Shown here in pieces: positions 19,084 through 25,552 of a DNA stretch of 25,552 bases (positions within the stretch are counted from its first letter, which is position 1; each line of letters begins with the position of its first letter). The stretch lies in NCBI GenBank assembly GCA_016098155.1, contig JAAAJB010000519.1, positions 1 through 25,552 on the forward strand. The letters are read 5' to 3'. This stretch comes from Actinomortierella ambigua. Lineage: Eukaryota; Mortierellomycota; Mortierellomycetes; Mortierellales; Mortierellaceae. Made by a program: the position numbers and the translations under genes. The notes under the pieces were generated by a model. It searched no databases. It was not told the origin of the DNA and saw only the letters and a list, made by a program, of their open reading frames with translations.

Positions 19084-20652
19084 CTACACGCCATATGGGC
19101 TCATGGTCTGTGTGGATGAAAATCCCAGCTGCCGCTTTGGGTAGAGTCGCGCCCCGAGCACCAGCATGGCCACTCCAAAGAACAAGCCAAACGTCATTGG
19201 CGCATGCAGCCACTGTTCGCCATCCCAGTCGCGGTGATGGTGCTGCTGCTGCTGCTGCTGCTGTTGCTGCTGTCCTTGTTGGCTCTGATGATCCGGATGT
19301 TCATACGCGTGCTCGTAGTAAAGCCGCTGCTGGCGTTGGTGTTGATAGTCCGTCTTGACCATCCACTGGAACATGCAGACTTGAACGATCAGCAACGTCA
19401 GGAGCAGGCCGGCCAGCAACACGCGCTGGGCGCGCGACAGCAGTGAGCAGTGGAAGATGGACGATGAATGGTCACTTGTACGGGACATGGTCCTTGTCGT
19501 CGTTGTAACAGGAATGATAATGGAATGTTGGGGTCGGGATGACGACTGAGGCTGCTGCTGCTGCTGCTGCTGCTGCTGGAGATGATGGAGCAGTAATAAT
19601 GGTGGTGGTGATGATGACTCCTTGTTGTTGAGAGCTCGCTGCAGTTCCCGGTCGCTCCCCTCCACCTCTTCTTCGTCTTTGTCTTCTTCTCCTATCAGGA
19701 GATCGCCGGGGGCACCACCGTGCTTCGTCTTTGTTTCGGCCATTGCACGAGAGCTTCCCTGTTCCCCGTGCTTCTCCTCCTTGCTCTTTTCATCATACTC
19801 CGCCTCCGCCTCTTCCTCCGCCATTCTTTCTAGTTCGTCATCGTATGCGGTATAGAGCTCGCCCTCGAGCTGGTACGAGCAGCTAGTCAGCAACCCCGTG
19901 CTCAAGCCCAAGAGCACGATCGCCATATGCCAGACAATCCACCATGGGACCCGAGCCCTCTGCCAAAACTCGTATGGATCATTGAGGAGGAAGGAGGAAG
20001 ATGAGGAGAAGGACGACATGGTTGAGAAGGATTGGTCCTCCAAGGCAGTGGTGAGTGTCGATGAGGATAGGGATAGAGGTGGTGGTGGTGTTGTTGCTGT
20101 TGACTGGTGGGGATCTTGGGCATACTGCAGTGCCACGTCTCTTGTCACTGCTGCTGCACTCCAAAACGCCACGCGCAGCGTCTCTTGGACCTGCTGCATG
20201 CATCCGAGAAGGACCCAAAAGACGGCAAACATGCCCTGGCTCACCAGCACGCCTGTCCGAGCCGACACTCGCTCGGGAACCAACCCGGCACCAGGGCCGC
20301 CGAGGTAGGAGGAGGCAAAGGCGAGTGAGCAGCACCAGAGTGCCAGGGGGAACCACATGGATTGCAGCTGCGTGAGTACCAGGAACGGGAGTGTTGTTGT
20401 GGCCGAGGACGATGCGGAAGAAGGGGGGGAGGACGGAGTAGGAACAGACGCGTCCGATGTATGAAGAGTGGTGCCCGAGGAGTGGCGATGGTATGTGTTC
20501 AGGTTCTGGAGCTGTTGGCTCTGATACAGCACTAGCCCGATAGAAGACCCCATCATTGCCGCACTGGTCAGCGTGTATGCTGCCTGCAAGAAGAACTGCC
20601 GTCGAAGCGCATATAGTCGTCCTTGCATGGGCATGAGCTTGAGGAATGGCAT
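19084..20652 (-). CDS. Unrecognised six-span membrane protein with polyglutamine tracts
   Basis: One exon encodes 522 residues from the first ATG (MPFLKLMPMQGRLYALRRQF). I do not recognise the family. Six hydrophobic segments are visible at about residues 20-43, 96-117, 133-152, 235-257, 409-431 and 483-504. Between them lie a Ser/Thr/Pro-rich stretch (55-90), a Ser-rich stretch (185-222), and a long acidic loop (265-345, with Glu/Asp runs such as EEDKDEEEVEG). Two glutamine tracts follow (about 359-367 and 459-470), encoded mostly by CAG. PWWIVWHMAIVLLGLSTGLL and APMTFGLFFGVAMLVLGARL are the most conserved-looking parts. The continuous frame, the periodic hydrophobic segments and the GC-rich coding texture compared with the flanks support a real gene. 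The function is unknown. Confidence 0.75.
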   Translation of the reverse strand: MPFLKLMPMQGRLYALRRQFFLQAAYTLTSAAMMGSSIGLVLYQSQQLQNLNTYHRHSSGTTLHTSDASVPTPSSPPSSASSSATTTLPFLVLTQLQSMWFPLALWCCSLAFASSYLGGPGAGLVPERVSARTGVLVSQGMFAVFWVLLGCMQQVQETLRVAFWSAAAVTRDVALQYAQDPHQSTATTPPPPLSLSSSTLTTALEDQSFSTMSSFSSSSSFLLNDPYEFWQRARVPWWIVWHMAIVLLGLSTGLLTSCSYQLEGELYTAYDDELERMAEEEAEAEYDEKSKEEKHGEQGSSRAMAETKTKHGGAPGDLLIGEEDKDEEEVEGSDRELQRALNNKESSSPPPLLLLHHLQQQQQQQQQPQSSSRPQHSIIIPVTTTTRTMSRTSDHSSSIFHCSLLSRAQRVLLAGLLLTLLIVQVCMFQWMVKTDYQHQRQQRLYYEHAYEHPDHQSQQGQQQQQQQQQQHHHRDWDGEQWLHAPMTFGLFFGVAMLVLGARLYPKRQLGFSSTQTMSPYGV

Positions 20653-21059
20653 TGTAAAAAAAGCGGAATGAGAGGAGGAGGAGGAGGAGAAGGAAGGGAA
20701 GGAGGGAAGGAAGGAAGGAGGGAGAAAAAGGTGGAGGGGGTGATGGTGTGAGTGTTCAGGAGAAAAAGCCGACGATCCCTATGTTGCAGAGGCAAGAATG
20801 GAAGGGAGCGGAGAACAGGAGACGAAAGGGGGGGGGAGCTATGGCAGACGAGAAGGGTGCCGTTGCCTCACGAAGAGAGTAGTTGAAAGAGAAAGAAGGA
20901 GAAAGGAGACAATGAGGAAGGAGAAGAAGAAGAAGAAGAAGAAGAAAGTGTGCTTTTAGAGACAGATTACCCGGCAACAAAAGAAGTAAGAAAAAAAAAT
21001 AGAGGCCTCTTCCTTCGTCTGGCCTATTTTGAACACCCCACCCACCCCTTACTGGGCGT

Positions 21060-21122
21060 GTACAGTTGGCACCGTACAGCAGTACAGTAGTATTCGGCAA
21101 AAGGGACAGTACAGTGGTACAG
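21060..21122 (+). repeat. Cluster of five GTACAG motifs
   Basis: GTACAG begins at 21060, 21074, 21082, 21109 and 21117. Two pairs have the same 8-base spacing, and an 11-base unit, CAGTACAGTRG, occurs at 21080 and 21107. It lies about 410-470 bp upstream of the membrane protein start codon and could be a regulatory site cluster or a degenerate repeat. Confidence 0.6.
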
Positions 21123-21586
21123 GAGTGGGCTAGTGTGGCAGCAACATAAACTCAGATGGGGTATGTCACAGAGAACCCTAATTGTAGGGAAGGGAAGGGG
21201 GCAGTGCGCACGAACGCACACTCTCCCACTCAACCCACCCATGGAATGTCTTCTTTCCCATTGTGGAGAGGACGAGAGAGGAGGAGGAGGAGGAGGCACG
21301 GGGTTGCAATCGTGCCGTGGTATCTCCACCACTCCTCACTCCACCCCACACACATCTGTCTCACTGTGCTCGCCCACGAGTGGATGACTAACAGTTACAC
21401 CTGAAAAGGGACTCTCCATGCGATGACGATACCATCGAAACAGCAATGTATGTACCTCGTGTCTTAACATCATCACTTGCCCATACAATCTACCAACACC
21501 ATCCCTCTTCACTCTTCCCAATCCAAAAAAAACAAGAAACCGACAGTACCGCATGCAGTAGCAAAGCTATGTAATGGGATTGAGTG

Positions 21587-21589
<3 letters not shown>

Positions 21590-21630
<41 letters not shown>
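21590..21630 (+). repeat. (GA)n microsatellite
   Basis: A perfect GA repeat of about 40 bp in the non-coding region between the membrane protein gene and COG6. Confidence 0.95.
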
Positions 21631-21632
<2 letters not shown>

Positions 21633-22030
21633 GCTCTGTCTCTGTGCTTCACCTCCTCCTTGGGCTGAATCGCATATGTACTCAAACACGCAAACGTGTT
21701 GGATGATTTGACTGGATGGATGTCCAACTGTCCACCTGGCCCCCTGATTCGCTATTCTTGTTGCCCCACTCTCCCCCTTCCCCCCGCTGCTTTTTGTTGT
21801 GCACACTTCAACACCAACCCTTTTGGTCACAACTATACACTTTGAATGAACACAAGAAACAAGTTGGAGGGAGGAAAGACCACGGCGCGTAGTGCGCGTG
21901 AGGAATGAATCTATTGGACATTGCACACACACACTCTCTTCCTCATTAGACATGCGCTAACACTATCTGCCCTCCTCTCCTTATGATCATAAAAGCTATA
22001 CACACACACACACCTCCCTCTCTCGCTCAC

Positions 22031-25000
22031 TCACTCCTCCATCAACAACATTTCTACCTCGTCGGCTGTCCGGACGAGGATGGTTGAAGGGTATTCATAT
22101 CGATTCCGCGGGTCCATCACGGCCTCGCAAAGCCCACGGTAGGCGGCACTAAACATGCGTAGGATCTGACGCGAAGCCTGCTTGGCCAGTCGGGACGACA
22201 CAATCTTGGCCAGACTCGAACTCAAGTCAATGTGCACCGACTCTAAGAAGCGGTCGAGCCTCGACAATACCGTGGTGACGGACACTGCATCCATCCTTGG
22301 TACGGCTGATAGCGGTGTCTACAACCCACCAAGCAAGGTGGACGGCAAGGGCATTAAAAAAAAAGGTTAATTTCAGACATTAGCGTTGAGATTGGTTTAT
22401 CCATTTAGGTCATAATTATCCACCCATTATTATTGCATAGCCCCCTGGAGGCTCTCTGCACCATTCTTTTTTCTCCCTGCTGGACACTAAAATGTCCGGA
22501 GAAGGAAAAAAATGATCATTGGACTTTCCCCCCACCCCTGTCTTTCTCTCGATCCACAAATCTGTCCGTCATTAGTCGATTGGTTTATCTCTGTCTGCAT
22601 GGACACAATGAAATAAAGAGGCCCAAAAAGCACAGGCAAATCACCTCGGAAAATTCCCGTAATACACCTTCCATAATCACCCCACTGTCCCCCCTTCCCC
22701 TGTGCCCCTGTTCTCCTCCTTCCCCCTCTCCCCTGTCCTGCCATCTTCCCGCGCGAAAAAAATAAAATAAAATAAAAACCAATATCGAGTTGCTTCCTTA
22801 CCGATTCATCCTTGAGCTCCAAAGCCTGGACAAGGGGCGCAATCCCCGATTGGCTGAGCAACGCCAGATGCTGCTCCTCCACTACCGTGTCAACGTATTC
22901 TTGGATTTGTTTCTCCAGTTCAGCCGCCTTTGCCTGTGTGAAAGGGTATGTCAGCGCAGTCTAAAAAAAATTGGAAGGGTTCAATTCATCCATGGAAACC
23001 ATGAGCTAAGAATCAGTCATCTGAAAGCGATACACACCAACACTCTTAGTTTCATCCCCTTGTCGCGATTGGACCCTCACACGACCCTCCATTTACGCCT
23101 CTTATGGCGCATGAACCTTTTCTAGATGTGCAGTGCACAGTTGGTAACCCTATCTCTCTTTGGAAATTACCCTTTTTTTTTCCTCGTTCGTTTCCTCTCT
23201 TCTCTTCTCTCCTCTTCTCTCTCGTCTTGCTCTTTACCTGTGCAAAATGCAAGCAGTTCATGAGATAAACTGCGCGATGAAACGCCGACAGATGCGCGGC
23301 TCCGATCTGGCACATCTGGAACAGCGGATCGAGCACCGCATTCAAGATGGGTGCAAACTCCTGTGCCTTCGCCTCCGGTCCGACCTCCTGTACAAACGCA
23401 CCATCAAAGGCCTTCATGATCTCCTTAAGTTGCTGCACACCATCCTTCAGCGCCGGCACCGGTCCTAGCTCCGCATCCGGTGATTCAGGACGGCGCAACA
23501 ATGCTTGCGAGGATTGACCCGTTGCTTCGAAAAACACTTGCATCGACACCGTCGACAGATCTTGTAGCGACTTTGAAAGTGCCGCCTCGCTGCCGATCGC
23601 CTTGCCGATCGTCGCTGCGTAGAACTGGATCAAGTTTGAGATTTTGAACGCGACCATGGCATTGGCCTGCGATGCCAAAACCTGTTCTACTCGCGTCTGC
23701 TCAGCAACAATTTGAAAGAAAAAAAAAGATGGGTCTGGTAAGCCTTTTCTGCCTCCTAACCTTCACCTTTCCCGAACCCATGTGCAACTCTTTCCCCCCC
23801 CCCTCCCTCTTGTTGTAAACAACACCCATCACCCACGATCCGGGTGCCTCCCTCACTCACTCATCTCCTCAAAAAAACTCACCTTCAATGGCCTGCTAGT
23901 ACCCTCCAAGTTCTGATCCAGCAACGCCTGGATGATCTCGGCATCCGTAGCTTCCTGCTCAATCAAGTGCATGGGGCTCGCGACCTGTTGCTGCAACGCG
24001 ACCATCTCCGGGTCGAGGTTCTGGCGTTCGCGGTCCAGCAAGCTCTCCAGAAACTCGCGCTCGCCCGCCACTGTTTGATGGATCCACGCCAACATGTCGC
24101 CGATATAGCGCAAGGGGTCGTGCGCATGCAGCTCGATCGGTCGAGGCGTTCCCCCAGGCCCTCCACGCGTCAATGCGTCCAGGAATGCTCGAACGATGGC
24201 GTTCCGGCGCATATGGACTAGTTCTTCGAGGATGGACCTATAATAGTTTTTTTTTTCATTGTCAGAAAGTATTTTTTATCTTTTCTTTTTACACGAAAAA
24301 ACAAGCGCGAGTGCACAAAAGAAAACTTGCTCCCACTTACGTAAAGTATGTGTCCCTCTGCTTGAGTGCCTGGATCGCCTGTTTGGCAACTTGTCTGATC
24401 TCGACCATGCCATCGGGGCGGTTCATTGTCCGACATTCTGTCTGCATCCAGCGGAACAACTTGTCGTAAGCAATATCTCGGTAAGTGGTCATGGAATCCA
24501 TAATCTCCAATCTATTAAAAAAAACGTTGATGTTGTTGCAGTTGATGTTAGCATCACTACACAACTCCAATGCCTTCTTCTTTTTTTTTCTTGCAATCTT
24601 TGACAATATTTTTTTAATATACCCAGCCTGTTGATGCTCTGTGATCAGCAACGCCTTGCAATCACTATGAATCCGCTCCAGATGCTGCAGGGCTTCAAAG
24701 AACGCCGGAGTGACGTCCATGGCGGTCGAGCAAAGGATGGTGATCTCCGACTCTGACAACGTGAACCGTTCCAGAAAGGCCTCCATGATGGTCTGTCGCA
24801 CCGCGCCAATCTCGGATTGCTCCCGCAACGCGTCCGTCTGCTCCAGCAACGACCGCACCTGTCCGTTCGCACTGTCTAGCCGTTGTTGCATCTCGCTACA
24901 CGAGCGGGTCATCAGCGTCATCTCGTTCTCCAGCTCCATGAATTGCTAATATTGGCGAGAAAAAAAAAAAAAAAAAAAAAAGAGAAAATGGTTAGTGAAA

Positions 25001-25338
25001 AGGAGGAAATGGGACGTGATTACACCTTCCAACAATAACAACAGTAATAATAAAAAAAGACACCTCGCTCTCAATGAATATCCTCGCCTATTGCACACCC
25101 ATGTCCTCCATGTTCCGTGGATGCCTGTTACCTGGTGCACCTTCTCCAGCTCAGCCAGGAACTCATAGTTGGCCTCGGTGGCCTTGAGCTCGATTTGCCC
25201 ACGGAGATGATGCCGCGAATTCAGGGCATTCACCGAGTAGAAATCAGACAGTGCCACCAGAGATGTGCGAAGCTTGGGGTCATCCAACGAGGATGACATG
25301 AGCTTGGTGAGCTTGGCGCTCAAAGGGTTGGCATTCAT
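22031..25338 (-). CDS. COG6: Conserved oligomeric Golgi complex subunit 6
   Basis: Seven exons on the minus strand, 25338-25132, 24945-24623, 24511-24341, 24237-23883, 23696-23238, 22933-22802 and 22318-22031, join to 644 residues, close to the human protein. Diagnostic segments are [20 protein letters not shown] (N-terminal coiled coil), [31 protein letters not shown] followed by [12 protein letters not shown] (the family hallmark), [37 protein letters not shown] and the C-terminal [22 protein letters not shown]6 belongs to lobe B of the COG tether, which captures vesicles for retrograde transport within the Golgi and keeps glycosylation enzymes in place. The start at 25338 ([10 protein letters not shown]) matches the conserved beginning. 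The frame is open to 25488, so a longer N terminus is possible. The last acceptor (at 22320-22319) was chosen because it alone keeps phase 0 and adds TPLSAVPR. Confidence 0.93.
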
Positions 25339-25552
25339 CGGTATTAGTTTTGATGGGGAACTGGACACAACGTGGAGGTTGAAATAAGAGGTTGGAGGGG
25401 GGTGTAGGTTTGCCACCAAGCCAGTCACTTTTCTTCTGTGACAAGTGAATGACCCATTATTAAAAGAGTGGCGAGAGAGGACAATCAATTCCTCTCTTCT
25501 TCTTCTTCTTCTTCACATCCCTACCCTCCACACTTTACACACAACTCAGGTA
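25339..25552. promoter_or_regulatory. 5' flank of COG6
   Basis: This short stretch upstream of the chosen COG6 start includes a CTT repeat (about 25495-25514). The COG6 frame stays open as far as an ATG at 25488, so part of it may be coding. Otherwise it is leader and promoter, truncated by the window edge. Confidence 0.5.

Larger units (their letters stand above)
20653..22030. other. Upstream region of the membrane protein gene, repeats only
   Basis: No gene is supported in this 1.4 kb. It contains GGA/AAG tracts directly before the 20652 start codon (about 20660-20735), GAA repeats near 20925-20946, the GTACAG cluster and a GA microsatellite. It is expected to hold the promoter of the membrane protein gene and the 3' untranslated region of COG6. 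Confidence 0.6.

Overview
The window is nuclear DNA of a filamentous fungus, most likely an early-diverging one of the Mortierellomycota/Mucoromycota type. The evidence is GT-AG introns in most genes, long non-coding stretches full of (CT)n/(GA)n and homopolymer tracts, and an F-box/leucine-rich-repeat protein of the style expanded in Mortierella relatives. Species assignment is inference. Seven gene loci and one gene relic can be supported. Coordinates below are coding limits, with exons reconstructed by joining GT-AG sites that keep frame and family similarity.

Left part (1-5454). On the minus strand there is the C-terminal half of a major facilitator transporter, cut by the window edge, with no visible N-terminal half. 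Next come an intronless F-box/LRR gene (672-2300) and a short decayed relic of the same F-box family (about 2640-2880). On the plus strand a four-exon tetraspanin (3354-5454) carries an unusual charged coiled-coil tail ending in a PPxY motif.

Middle part (5455-15190). A 3.5 kb gene-free stretch of purine/pyrimidine tracts leads into the most interesting gene (8993-14439, plus). It encodes a 1,335-residue predicted type II membrane protein in which a glycosyltransferase-like domain is joined to an alginate-lyase-like (alpha/alpha barrel) domain. The second domain is split by a roughly 200-residue low-complexity insertion. A four-codon upstream ORF ends exactly at its start codon.

Right part (15191-25552). 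LSM8 (minus, four exons) and the DRAP1/NC2-alpha/Bur6 gene (plus, five exons) form a head-to-head pair sharing a 598-bp intergenic region that holds a strong G-quadruplex motif. An unrecognised six-span membrane protein (19084-20652, minus) and a complete seven-exon COG6 gene (22031-25338, minus) follow.

There is no cluster logic across the whole window. It is mixed housekeeping (U6 snRNA binding, TBP repression, Golgi tethering) and surface or secretory-pathway genes (tetraspanin, glycosyltransferase/lyase-like fusion, multi-span protein). The fusion enzyme and COG6 both point to the Golgi, but their proximity need not be functional.
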